Below, one piece after another: positions 51,537 to 60,215 of a stretch of 64,000 bases of DNA. The notes beneath the pieces are model-generated. The model did no database searches. It saw only the letters and a program-made list of their open reading frames with translations, and was not told where the DNA came from. A program made the translations under genes and the position numbers. Positions within the stretch are counted from its first letter, which is position 1. The number at the start of each line of letters is the position of its first letter. Source of the DNA: Ureibacillus sinduriensis BLB-1 = JCM 15800. Lineage in GTDB: Bacteria; Bacillota; Bacilli; Bacillales_A; Planococcaceae. The stretch spans positions 1-64,000 of the forward strand of contig NZ_JPVO01000042.1 of assembly GCF_000772955.1 (NCBI RefSeq), written 5' to 3'.

Positions 51537-53246
51537 ATGGTCATTAATCAAATTCAGCCAACAGATGCCTCACTCATGGAGCATACTTATGAAGAATTAA
51601 AAGATATAAAAGCGGCTATTCTTGAAGCTGTTATACTGGCGGTGACAGATTCTAAAGGCATAATAACCGCTGTAAATGATCGTTTCTGCGAAATTTCGAA
51701 ATATAGCAGGGCAGAGTTGATAGGAAAAGATCACAGCATTTTAAATTCCAGGCTTCATCCAGAACAATTTTTCAATACAATGAGGACAACAATCGAGAAT
51801 GGCCGGCCGTGGAGCGGTGAAATATGCAATCTTGCTAAAGACGGCTCAATATATTGGGTGCACACTACAATCGTCCCTTTTTCAAATGAAAACGGAACAC
51901 TATACCAGTGTATATCGATCCGAACAGATATCACCGATCAAAAAAATACCCAGGTCATTAAGCATTACGAAAACCATGATCGATTGACTGGGCTGCCTAA
52001 CCGTAGATTACTGGCGCAGAGGCTAAATCTCCTGATCGAAAAAAATAAAGTGAAGCAATTAGAATTTGCAGTATTCCTCATAGATATTAATCGATTTAGA
52101 CACATTAATGATGCACTGGGCCACAAAATCGGGGATCTCTATTTAGTTGAAGTGGCAAAAAGATTCCAATTTATTGAGCCTTCTGGCAGCTCCTTTTACC
52201 GTTTGAATGGTGATGAATTTGTATTTTTACTTGAGGATATGAGATTACTACCAGAAATGGCTGCAAAACTCATGGGGATTTTCGAAAAGCCTTTTACTTT
52301 CAATAATCACGAGTTTTATTCAACGGTGAGTGTTGGTATTAGCCAATTCCCTCAACATGGCACCAACTTGGATAATCTAATGGTGAATGCAGAGTTGGCA
52401 ATGTATGTTTCAAAAAGTAGAAAGGGTAATCAATTTGAGCTTTTCAAACATAAGTTGGTAGGTAAAAACGATCATATACTTGTTCTTGAGACCAAGCTAC
52501 GTCATGCCTTAAAACAAAATTTGCTAGAACTCCACTATCAACCAAAAATGGACTTGAAAACCGGTAAACTGGTTGGGATGGAAGCGCTTTTGCGATGGAA
52601 TGATGAAGAATTAGGGCAAATCCCGCCAAATGAATTCATTCCATTCGCTGAAGAGTGTGGGTTAATCAGTGATATTGGTGAATGGGTCTTGAAAAAGACA
52701 GCGCTCCAAATTAAAGAATGGGAAAAACATTTTCTATATGATTTGCGAGTGGCAGTCAATATTTCACCATTACATTTTAAAGAGCCTGATTTTGTGGACA
52801 AGCTTAACGCTATTTTCGAAGAGACAAAAGTAAGGCCGGAGCATCTGGAAATCGAACTTACTGAAATGAGCATGATGGATTATAACAAGGACCTAATCAA
52901 CAAAATTCAGGAAGTAAAAAGGCTCGGCTTAACTGTGGCAATCGATGACTTTGGAACAGGCTACAGTTCGTTGGGCTATTTAAAACAATTTCCTGTCGAT
53001 ACGCTGAAAATCGATCGGAGCTTCATCGTCAGTATTACTGAAGGTGAATCAGGGGTTGCTATGGTTGCTGCTATTATCGCTTTGGCACAAGCCCTAAAAT
53101 TAAAAGTAGTGGCCGAGGGTGTGGAAACTAAGGAGCAAATCGAAATCCTGAAACAATACAACTGCGAGTATGTACAGGGATATTACTTCAGTAGGCCGTT
53201 GAATGTAGAGGATATAACGCTAAAAATACAAAAATCAATGAAATAA
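51537..53246 (+). CDS. PAS-GGDEF-EAL cyclic di-GMP signalling protein
   Basis: A 569-residue cytoplasmic protein. A PAS domain with PAC-like end (about 20-140) senses an unknown signal. The GGDEF domain (about 150-305) has NGDEF in place of GGDEF (RLNGDEFVFLL), so cyclase activity is doubtful. The EAL domain (about 320-565) looks catalytically complete: MEALLRWN, NISPLHF, ELTEMSMM, AIDDFGTGYSSLGYLK and VVAEGVET. A phosphodiesterase is therefore more likely. The ATG at 51537 follows GGGGGAA; an in-frame start at 51462 has no ribosome site. It may oppose the cyclase at 22.3-24.3 kb. Confidence 0.93.
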   Translation: MVINQIQPTDASLMEHTYEELKDIKAAILEAVILAVTDSKGIITAVNDRFCEISKYSRAELIGKDHSILNSRLHPEQFFNTMRTTIENGRPWSGEICNLAKDGSIYWVHTTIVPFSNENGTLYQCISIRTDITDQKNTQVIKHYENHDRLTGLPNRRLLAQRLNLLIEKNKVKQLEFAVFLIDINRFRHINDALGHKIGDLYLVEVAKRFQFIEPSGSSFYRLNGDEFVFLLEDMRLLPEMAAKLMGIFEKPFTFNNHEFYSTVSVGISQFPQHGTNLDNLMVNAELAMYVSKSRKGNQFELFKHKLVGKNDHILVLETKLRHALKQNLLELHYQPKMDLKTGKLVGMEALLRWNDEELGQIPPNEFIPFAEECGLISDIGEWVLKKTALQIKEWEKHFLYDLRVAVNISPLHFKEPDFVDKLNAIFEETKVRPEHLEIELTEMSMMDYNKDLINKIQEVKRLGLTVAIDDFGTGYSSLGYLKQFPVDTLKIDRSFIVSITEGESGVAMVAAIIALAQALKLKVVAEGVETKEQIEILKQYNCEYVQGYYFSRPLNVEDITLKIQKSMK

Positions 53247-53280
53247 AAGTCAGGAACATCTTGCATTGTTCCTGACTTAT
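53240..53280. terminator. Convergent terminator after the GGDEF-EAL gene
   Basis: AAGTCAGGAACA pairs with TGTTCCTGACTT around an 8-base loop. The T-rich tail is on the minus-strand side, so it mainly serves the convergent hypothetical gene. Confidence 0.8.
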
Positions 53281-53318
53281 GTAGGGGTATGTAGGGTGTG
53301 CAATTCCTTCATACCCTT

Positions 53319-54710
53319 TTATTCGCTCAAAAGCTCTTGCAGTCTCTCGTATTCTTCATTTCCTACAGCATCATAATATTGGAATAACAAATCCGAATCA
53401 ACTTTGATCATATCTTTAAAATTTATATACAGTTCCTCTGTTAAATGCCTAATAATAATCGGGACAGGTTGATTATGGTTAAAGTGCTTTAAATATTTTT
53501 TTATAAAGCCTTCTGATAGTTCACACCATAAATTGTTCCCTAAAGCTTCAAATTCAATATATTGAATGTGGGCAGATAGGAAATCCTCAGTTAGATGTTC
53601 GTTATAGTGACAGGCTGATTGCCAATCGATTTTGTCCCTGTAACGGTGCAGCCAATGAGGCTCCAGGACAGCACTAATTAAACTGATTTGTCGTTTCGAA
53701 TATTGGGCAAACAACGTATCCATTTCTTTATTTGATCGTTTTTTGTATCCCATATCATCGTAGATCTGACTAGCCAGCGATGGTATGCCTTTAATCATAT
53801 GTTCGCTGCCCTGCCATCTATACTGGCCGCGTTCAAACTCGAAGAAATGGTATTCCATTTTTTCTTCCTCTTGCTCCAATTCATCTTCATCCAGTAAGTG
53901 GATTGTACTATATTCGCTGAAATAAGTTTCATCCTCTATAAAAACATCGATTTCCTGTTCAAAATGGTCATTTATTTTTAACTTTTTTCGCTGTAGTTCA
54001 TTCACAATATAGTTTTTAAAAGATGCAGACAATCGGGATAAAACCGGATAATTATACTGCAGAGAAGAAACATCCACTTGGTCTAGATGTTCAATTAAAT
54101 ACTGTTCAGTTAACTGGTCGCATGCATAGCATATATAAGAAAAATCAACGTAATCTAAGTACTTTTCAAACTCTGTAGGGTGGAGTTTTACTAGATTGTA
54201 TCTCCAAAAACAATAATCATGAATAAACTTTTTTGACATATTGGGATTGGCTTCAAGCATTTGGTTCATGTCAATTTCATCGATGATCGGACCTACATAT
54301 GAAGGAATTGATTTTACATCAAATTCTTCAGGGAAGTTTAACCTGTCCAAACCTTTTTGAGGTTTGAATTTTCTTCTTCGGCTAGAATGTGTTTTCAGGC
54401 TATAGGTACCAATAAATCCGCGCTCATCCAATAAAATATAAGCCAGTTCCTGTCTTTGATCCCTAGTCAGCTTTATATTTTTAGGGAATTTTACTGAGGC
54501 GTAATATGTAATATTAGACATATCATAGAAAAATTTAAAATCACCCTCAGGAGTAAAATCCGAGCGAGAAGTATTTTTTTTCCAATACAAAAGAGCCCCG
54601 TTAACTGGGGGATAGTTTGAAAATTGAATATTAGCTATTGAAAAAATATTATGTGAAAGTGATTCATCATAGACAGTTTTTATAAATTCAATATGTTTAA
54701 TTTTAAGCAT
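53319..54710 (-). CDS. Unrecognised 463-residue protein with internal repeats
   Basis: A large soluble protein I cannot assign. Residues 188-234 and 361-406 share a pattern: D, four or five residues, Cys, LTE, a hydrophobic residue, L, H, and later LS, F and KxY. This suggests duplicated helical modules. An acidic linker lies between (about 250-292, rich in Glu and Asp). The N-terminal 130 residues are more beta-like and basic around RRRKFKPQKG. GGAGG lies 6 bases before the ATG. It is monocistronic and convergent with the GGDEF-EAL gene. A scaffold or binding role is conceivable; nothing shows enzymatic function. Confidence 0.82.
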   Translation of the reverse strand: MLKIKHIEFIKTVYDESLSHNIFSIANIQFSNYPPVNGALLYWKKNTSRSDFTPEGDFKFFYDMSNITYYASVKFPKNIKLTRDQRQELAYILLDERGFIGTYSLKTHSSRRRKFKPQKGLDRLNFPEEFDVKSIPSYVGPIIDEIDMNQMLEANPNMSKKFIHDYCFWRYNLVKLHPTEFEKYLDYVDFSYICYACDQLTEQYLIEHLDQVDVSSLQYNYPVLSRLSASFKNYIVNELQRKKLKINDHFEQEIDVFIEDETYFSEYSTIHLLDEDELEQEEEKMEYHFFEFERGQYRWQGSEHMIKGIPSLASQIYDDMGYKKRSNKEMDTLFAQYSKRQISLISAVLEPHWLHRYRDKIDWQSACHYNEHLTEDFLSAHIQYIEFEALGNNLWCELSEGFIKKYLKHFNHNQPVPIIIRHLTEELYINFKDMIKVDSDLLFQYYDAVGNEEYERLQELLSE

Positions 54711-55049
54711 ACTGTACCTCCATTATTTCTATTATATTTCTTTGGAGAAAGAAACAATAGTAAAAAGTGTTGTGAGAGTATGAATTCTTCCATAAAAATG
54801 CTGGAATTTTTAACGCAGAGTTTGTCCACTTTACTAACTTATTGCGAATCCATGTAATTTAGAACTAAATTTATTATTTTATGCAGAAAAACAGAAATGC
54901 ATTAACGGCGAGTTATTCGATGTGCCTCAAAATGATTTGCAAACAAAAGTTAATGAGAAAATATGGATTAACACTCTCTACATACTGTTAAAAGATGTAT
55001 AATTGAATTTATCGATAAATATTGAATTTAATTAAAAGATGGTGAGTTT
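54711..55049. other. Intergenic stretch, probable promoter region
   Basis: About 340 AT-rich bases between a minus-strand gene and yceG. A TATAAT at 54998-55003 could be the -10 of the yceG operon, with no good -35. No coding frame or stable hairpin was seen. Confidence 0.45.
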
Positions 55050-56672
55050 ATGCGTTCAAATTATGTTGTGTCATTGAAGGAAACAAGGAACCCACTGGAG
55101 GATATCGTGGTTCCTGTTGATAAAAGAATCGGTTACATCGAAGGGCAAACTCCTGTGATACCTATTTATTTTTATCGTTTACTTGGTGTGGAGGGTGACG
55201 AAGAGAACGATTTAAACATATATAGAAATGAATTATTTCGACTAAACGAACAGTTGACTCAAAAGGGGCGTTATGTGCGGTTTGATGGGCCGATACTTAC
55301 TCCGCAAAACAATGAAATGAGCTATTTTAAAAATTTTATCGGCTCAAACTTAACACAGGATAAAGTCGCCTTGAGAAAGCAAGGTATATCCTTATTCTTC
55401 AACTCCAGAATCTTTTATGGCCACAGTCTTTATCGCGCCATACATTTAGCGTTACAACAAGTTCTCGATCTTTTTCTTAAAAACGAGTCTTTTGTCAATA
55501 CGTCAAAAATGGAGACATTTGTTGTAAAGATGTTGATTTGGCTGCAGCGTATTATGCCAAATCTTTTTCCATCGAGTCAAATTCCAAATGATATACCAAA
55601 AATATTCTTCTATGGGGATATTAAAGCCCATGAAGTATATTTCCTGATTTTCCTTTCTTTAATTGGAATGGATGTGCTTTATATTCATACAGATAAGGTT
55701 AAAGAACAGAGGTTCTCGCAAATCGATCCATCTGACACATTCTCCAAAAAGATGGAATACCCAAACAGCTTCCCACTTGAACCTTTCCCATCTGAAGAGA
55801 GAAGGGTTAGGAAGAAAACGGTGACATATGAAGCGAAAGAAGAAATCGAAAGCTTCTTATATGGGGAAGATGTTGGATTGTTCAAAACAAGACAGTATGA
55901 AGAGGGATTAACAAAACCGATCACGTTAAGAACGACTCATGATGAAATGAAAATTCTATGGCATGAAGATGCAAAAATCAGACCGGAATTTGAAGTGGAG
56001 AATGATACCGTGTTTGTCCCAAATTTGTTTGTGAAAGTAAGTGGCACTTATCCAGTTCTTGATGAATATTGGAATGAATTATTTGAGCTCAAAGGTACTG
56101 TCAATACGGTGTTTAAAGAAAAAGTCGACTTCACACCGATAACTTACAGCAGGCAAGAAATGTACTCCACTTCATTTATTTTGGATGAAAAGGAATTAAT
56201 AGATAAGGAAAAGTTGTTTAAGCACCCTTTATATAAACTATCGTATTTAAATCAAACAGTTCAGGATTTCATTGTGAGCAAAATAAACGAACTGATCAGA
56301 TCGGATATGTTCATGCAGGAAATGACTACCGATTTAAGGGTCAAAATCCTCATGACCATCATTACGATGGAAAAAGAATTTTTAAGATTAATTGAATCTT
56401 TTGATTTTACGGGAAAGGTTCCCAAAATCGTGGTATACAATAATAAACCTGATAACTTTACCGAAACGGACATTATTCTGCTTTGCTTTTTTAATTTGGT
56501 GGGGGCCGATATACTTATATATACGCCAACCAATTATAATAATATTGAGGCGTGGATAAATCACAATTACTTTGATGTCCACCAATTACCATCCGTACAA
56601 TTTGATTTGGAAATCCCAAAAGAGTTGCCTAAGTCAAAAACAAGCTTTTTCAAAAAACTGTTTAAACGATAA
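55050..56672 (+). CDS. yceG: YceG family protein
   Basis: A 540-residue protein resembling YceG, encoded beside the TelA-family yceH in Bacillus subtilis. Two similar segments are visible: IPKIFFYGDIKAHEVYFLIF and VPKIVVYNNKPDNFTETDII, each followed by a hydrophobic strand and a D-I/V-LIYTPT or D-VLYIHTDK element, suggesting a duplicated domain. Both are predicted cytoplasmic. The function is unknown; related genes occur in tellurite and stress-resistance clusters. GGTGAG lies 3-4 bases before the ATG. The TelA-family gene follows after 29 bases. Confidence 0.87.
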   Translation: MRSNYVVSLKETRNPLEDIVVPVDKRIGYIEGQTPVIPIYFYRLLGVEGDEENDLNIYRNELFRLNEQLTQKGRYVRFDGPILTPQNNEMSYFKNFIGSNLTQDKVALRKQGISLFFNSRIFYGHSLYRAIHLALQQVLDLFLKNESFVNTSKMETFVVKMLIWLQRIMPNLFPSSQIPNDIPKIFFYGDIKAHEVYFLIFLSLIGMDVLYIHTDKVKEQRFSQIDPSDTFSKKMEYPNSFPLEPFPSEERRVRKKTVTYEAKEEIESFLYGEDVGLFKTRQYEEGLTKPITLRTTHDEMKILWHEDAKIRPEFEVENDTVFVPNLFVKVSGTYPVLDEYWNELFELKGTVNTVFKEKVDFTPITYSRQEMYSTSFILDEKELIDKEKLFKHPLYKLSYLNQTVQDFIVSKINELIRSDMFMQEMTTDLRVKILMTIITMEKEFLRLIESFDFTGKVPKIVVYNNKPDNFTETDIILLCFFNLVGADILIYTPTNYNNIEAWINHNYFDVHQLPSVQFDLEIPKELPKSKTSFFKKLFKR

Positions 56673-56701
56673 ATCACTTCTAACTAAAAGGAGGAAGTAA
56701 G

Positions 56702-57796
56702 ATGGAAATAGCAAATGATATAGTTCAATTACCGAATGAATTGCAACAAAAAACAGAGGAGATTAAAAAAAAAGTACAATACGCACCGGAAGTGCAAGTG
56801 ATCATCCGCCAGCTTGATATTGAGAATCTTAACTCAATCGTATCATTTGGAAGCCAATCCGCAGTCGAAATCTCAAATTTTTCAGACATGTTCTTAAGTT
56901 CAATCAGAAGGACGAAGATGGAGGAGGCCAAAGACTTGACTTTGCGCCTTGGTAAAATCATGGAAGTTTTTAATTTGAATGATTTTGAACAAGAAAAAAA
57001 ACCAACATTTTTTCAGAAGCTTTTCAAAAAGGCGAAAGATTCCTTGGAAACGATCCATAAAAAATATGAAACTATGCAGACAGATGTTGAAAAGGTAGGC
57101 ATTACGCTAAAAAAATTTGAAGCGGATATTTTAAAGGAAAATGACCAACTGGAAACACTATTCCAACATAACTTAGCTTATTATGAAGAGCTCCAAAAAT
57201 ATATAGCGGCAGGCGAAATGGCCGTTCAGGAAATTTCACGCAAGTTGATCCCCGAATGGGAAGAGAAGGTCAAATACTCCGGCAATCAACTGGACCAATT
57301 GAAGCTGCAAAATTTGCATCAAGCAAAACAAATGCTCGAACAGCGAATTTACGATTTACAGTTGGCAGAAAATGTCGCGTTGCAAAGTCTCCCAATGATC
57401 AAAATCAACCAGATGGGCAATGATGAATTGGTTCGGAAAATCAATGCTTCATTCATTGTGACGCTCCCATTATTCAAACAGGCTTTAATACAATCGGTCG
57501 CATTGAAACGACAGCAGGTGAGAGAAAAAGCGCAGCAAGCATTGGATGAAAGAACAAGTGAGGTGCTTGTGCGTAATTCAAATAATGCTCAGTTACAAGA
57601 AAAAGCGATGGCGCACTTAAGAACCGGGAACTCACTTCAACTGGAGACTCTCGAAAAAACATGGAGTACAATCATGCAGGGGATTGAGGATGTGAAAAAG
57701 ATTTATTCGGATACCAGTGAAATGCGGGAACAAGATACGAATAAATTGGAGAAGTTCAAACGAATGTTCGAACAACGCAAAATGTTGACAGATTAA
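56702..57796 (+). CDS. yceH: TelA/YceH family protein, second paralogue
   Basis: A 364-residue, mostly helical TelA-family protein. FFQKLFKKAKDSLETIHKKY, LETLFQHNLAYYEELQKYIA, LIPEWEEKVKYSGN and VLVRNSNNAQLQEKA correspond to the same blocks in the yaaN product at 34.6-35.7 kb. AAAGGAGG precedes the ATG. It is cotranscribed with yceG and ends at an intrinsic terminator. The TerD-type genes that accompany this pair in Bacillus subtilis are not present here. A role in envelope or metal-oxyanion stress is suggested only by family association. Confidence 0.92.
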   Translation: MEIANDIVQLPNELQQKTEEIKKKVQYAPEVQVIIRQLDIENLNSIVSFGSQSAVEISNFSDMFLSSIRRTKMEEAKDLTLRLGKIMEVFNLNDFEQEKKPTFFQKLFKKAKDSLETIHKKYETMQTDVEKVGITLKKFEADILKENDQLETLFQHNLAYYEELQKYIAAGEMAVQEISRKLIPEWEEKVKYSGNQLDQLKLQNLHQAKQMLEQRIYDLQLAENVALQSLPMIKINQMGNDELVRKINASFIVTLPLFKQALIQSVALKRQQVREKAQQALDERTSEVLVRNSNNAQLQEKAMAHLRTGNSLQLETLEKTWSTIMQGIEDVKKIYSDTSEMREQDTNKLEKFKRMFEQRKMLTD

Positions 57797-57808
57797 TAGT
57801 ATAAAAAT

Positions 57809-57845
57809 AAGCGTATCCACCAAATTTTGGGATACGCTTTTTCTC
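57809..57845 (+). terminator. Intrinsic terminator after yceH
   Basis: AAGCGTATCC pairs with GGATACGCTT around an 11-base loop, then a T run. Confidence 0.88.
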
Positions 57846-57970
57846 GTCTGAATTCTTAATAACCCTGCACCCCAAACACTAGAAATACTCCCTAAGGGTG
57901 TTCAAAATGATATTTGGCATTCCACTCGACGTATACTACTCTAATTTTTCCCAAGTTTTCAAAACTTCCG

Positions 57971-57999
57971 TTGACACAGTTTTTTGAAGCGTTTACAAT
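57971..57999 (+). promoter_or_regulatory. Predicted hut promoter with cre-like site
   Basis: TTGACA at 57971-57976, a 17-base spacer and TACAAT at 57994-57999. TTGAAGCGTTTACA (57984-57997) resembles the CcpA cre consensus with about two mismatches and overlaps the -10, so glucose repression would be simple steric block. Confidence 0.7.
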
Positions 58000-58071
58000 T
58001 AAATTAGTTAATAGATATTAGATTATTCAGCAAATTGTATATTTACTTAGAAAACGAAATGAGATGTTCAC

Positions 58072-58515
58072 ATGGCTTTAAGTAATGATCGCCGTATTGG
58101 TAAACACGCCATCCTGCTTTTGCTTTCTGACGACTCGGATGAACATCTTGAGTGGCTCAAGCAATTGAATTGGAAAAGTTGTACAGGAAAAGTTGGATCG
58201 ATGGATGCACATAAAGTTGTTGCTGCAATTGAAACGGCGGCAAAAAAAACTGGCGTTATTAACCCGGATTTATATCGTGAATCACATGCACTATATCATG
58301 CGATCATCGAAGCATTGAATGGGATAACTAGAGGTCAAGTGCAAATAGGATCCGTCTTGAGGACAGTAGGTTTATCTTTTGCCGTTTTACGTGGAAACCC
58401 ATATGAAAACGAGCATGAGGGAGATTGGGTTGCTGTTTCCTTATACGGGACAATTGGTGCACCTGTTAAAGGATCTGAGCACGAAACAATCGGTTTAGGC
58501 ATTAATCACATATGA
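58072..58515 (+). CDS. hutP: HutP, histidine-dependent RNA-binding antiterminator
   Basis: A 147-residue activator of the hut operon. With L-histidine and Mg2+ it forms a hexamer that binds UAG-containing RNA and prevents a terminator from forming. The metal-binding histidines correspond to His-72 and His-76 (in [10 protein letters not shown]) and His-137 (in GSEHETIG), all present. Conserved [16 protein letters not shown] is also seen. The ribosome site is weak (GAGATG). Its target lies just downstream, between hutP and hutH. Confidence 0.95.
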   Translation: MALSNDRRIGKHAILLLLSDDSDEHLEWLKQLNWKSCTGKVGSMDAHKVVAAIETAAKKTGVINPDLYRESHALYHAIIEALNGITRGQVQIGSVLRTVGLSFAVLRGNPYENEHEGDWVAVSLYGTIGAPVKGSEHETIGLGINHI

Positions 58516-58523
58516 ATCGCCCA

Positions 58524-58594
58524 TAGTATTTTAGTTAATAGGGGGCTATATCAAGGAATCATTTTTGGTGATTTCTTTGATATAGCCCCCTTTT
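58524..58594 (+). promoter_or_regulatory. HutP-dependent terminator/antiterminator
   Basis: Three UAG triplets at 58524, 58532 and 58539 are spaced by 5 and 4 bases. The last runs into a long stem (58541-58561 with 58569-58590, GGGGGCTATATCAAGG... against ...GATATAGCCCCC) followed by TTTT. HutP bound to the UAG repeats would open the stem and let transcription continue into hutH. Confidence 0.88.
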
Positions 58595-58633
58595 CTATTG
58601 GGTTATTTTACAAAAGGACTGGAAGGGAGACAA

Positions 58634-60154
58634 ATGATGGTTACATTAAACGGTCAAACACTTACATTTTCAGATGTAAAAAAAGTGTTATACGAAGGAG
58701 AAAAAGTTGTTTATTCCGACGAGAGCATGAAAAAGGTGCAGGAAAGCCGAAGAGCAGTTGAAAAAATCGTTTCTGAAGAGAGAATTGTTTACGGGATTAC
58801 AACAGGGTTCGGAAAATTTAGTGACGTACTTATAGAGAAGGAGGATGTAGAAGCATTACAGCTTAATTTGATTCGTTCGCATGCATGCGGGGTAGGTGAG
58901 CCGTTTCCGGAGGTGGTGTCGCGCGCGATGATCCTCCTTCGGGCAAATGCTTTATTGAAGGGCTTTTCAGGTGTGCGTCCCGTAGTTATTGAAAGACTGT
59001 TGGAGTTATTGAATGCTGGGGTTCATCCGGTAATTCCCCAGCAAGGATCACTGGGTGCGAGCGGGGACTTGGCGCCGCTGTCACATTTGGCCTTGGTGCT
59101 GATTGGGGAAGGGGAAGTTTTCTATAAAGGAGAAAAAATGTCCGCAATTTCCGCATTAAAGAAAGAATCAATCCTCCCGCTTACCTTAACGGCCAAAGAA
59201 GGCTTGGCCTTGATAAATGGCACACAAGCGATGACTGCAATGGGGGTTATTGCTTACTTGGAAGCAGAAAAGTTGGCCCATCAAACAGAACTCATTGCAT
59301 CCGTTACAATCGAGGGGTTACGGGGCATTATTGATGCTTTTGATGAGGATATTCATTTTGCTCGTGGCTATAAAGAGCAAGTGGAAGTGGCAGAACGGAT
59401 ACGTAAGTATTTGGCCGATAGTTCTTTGACGACAAGACAGGGGGAACTTCGTGTGCAAGATGCTTACTCCATACGTTGTATTCCTCAAGTGCATGGTGCC
59501 ACGTGGCAGACATTAAATTATGTGAAAGAGAAATTGGAAATTGAAATGAATGCAGCAACGGATAATCCTTTAATTTTTAACAACGGCGAAAAAGTTCTAT
59601 CCGGTGGTAATTTCCACGGTCAACCGATCGCATTTGCGATGGATTTTCTGGCAATCGCCGTAGCGGAACTCGCCAACATATCGGAACGCCGCATCGAACG
59701 ACTCGTAAATCCGCAACTGAATGACTTGCCACCGTTTCTAAGTCCTGAACCCGGCCTGCAATCAGGTGCAATGATTATGCAATATGTTGCGGCATCGCTA
59801 GTATCGGAAAACAAAACCTTGGCACACCCGGCAAGTGTCGATTCAATCCCATCATCAGCGAACCAGGAAGATCATGTAAGTATGGGGACGATCGGGTCCA
59901 GACATGCCTATCAAGTTATTACCAATACTCGTCGAGTATTGGCGATAGAAGCCATTTGTGGTCTGCAGGCTGCCGAAATACGAGGGAAAGGCAAAATGGC
60001 TTCAGCAACACGCGAATTTTTTGACAGTGCCAGAAAAATTGTTTCCTCGATTGACGCCGACCGAGCGTTTTCTCAAGATATCGAGGCAATGAATGAATGG
60101 TTAAAGAATGGAAGTTTTCAATTCTCAAGATGCGAAGCATTGATGCCTAAATAA
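58634..60154 (+). CDS. hutH: Histidine ammonia-lyase
   Basis: Converts L-histidine to urocanate and ammonia, the first step of histidine use. The Ala-Ser-Gly triad that makes the MIO cofactor is in [37 protein letters not shown] and [15 protein letters not shown] are also typical. Length is 506 residues. Two adjacent ATG codons follow AAGGGAG; I report the first at 58634, while the second at 58637 has slightly better spacing. An in-frame upstream start at 58598 would lie within the terminator region and is rejected. Confidence 0.96.
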   Translation: MMVTLNGQTLTFSDVKKVLYEGEKVVYSDESMKKVQESRRAVEKIVSEERIVYGITTGFGKFSDVLIEKEDVEALQLNLIRSHACGVGEPFPEVVSRAMILLRANALLKGFSGVRPVVIERLLELLNAGVHPVIPQQGSLGASGDLAPLSHLALVLIGEGEVFYKGEKMSAISALKKESILPLTLTAKEGLALINGTQAMTAMGVIAYLEAEKLAHQTELIASVTIEGLRGIIDAFDEDIHFARGYKEQVEVAERIRKYLADSSLTTRQGELRVQDAYSIRCIPQVHGATWQTLNYVKEKLEIEMNAATDNPLIFNNGEKVLSGGNFHGQPIAFAMDFLAIAVAELANISERRIERLVNPQLNDLPPFLSPEPGLQSGAMIMQYVAASLVSENKTLAHPASVDSIPSSANQEDHVSMGTIGSRHAYQVITNTRRVLAIEAICGLQAAEIRGKGKMASATREFFDSARKIVSSIDADRAFSQDIEAMNEWLKNGSFQFSRCEALMPK

Positions 60155-60215
60155 CTTAGTAAGGTAGATGGTTTTATAAACGCTTCTTTAAACAAACACT
60201 TGGAGGGAAATGAAT

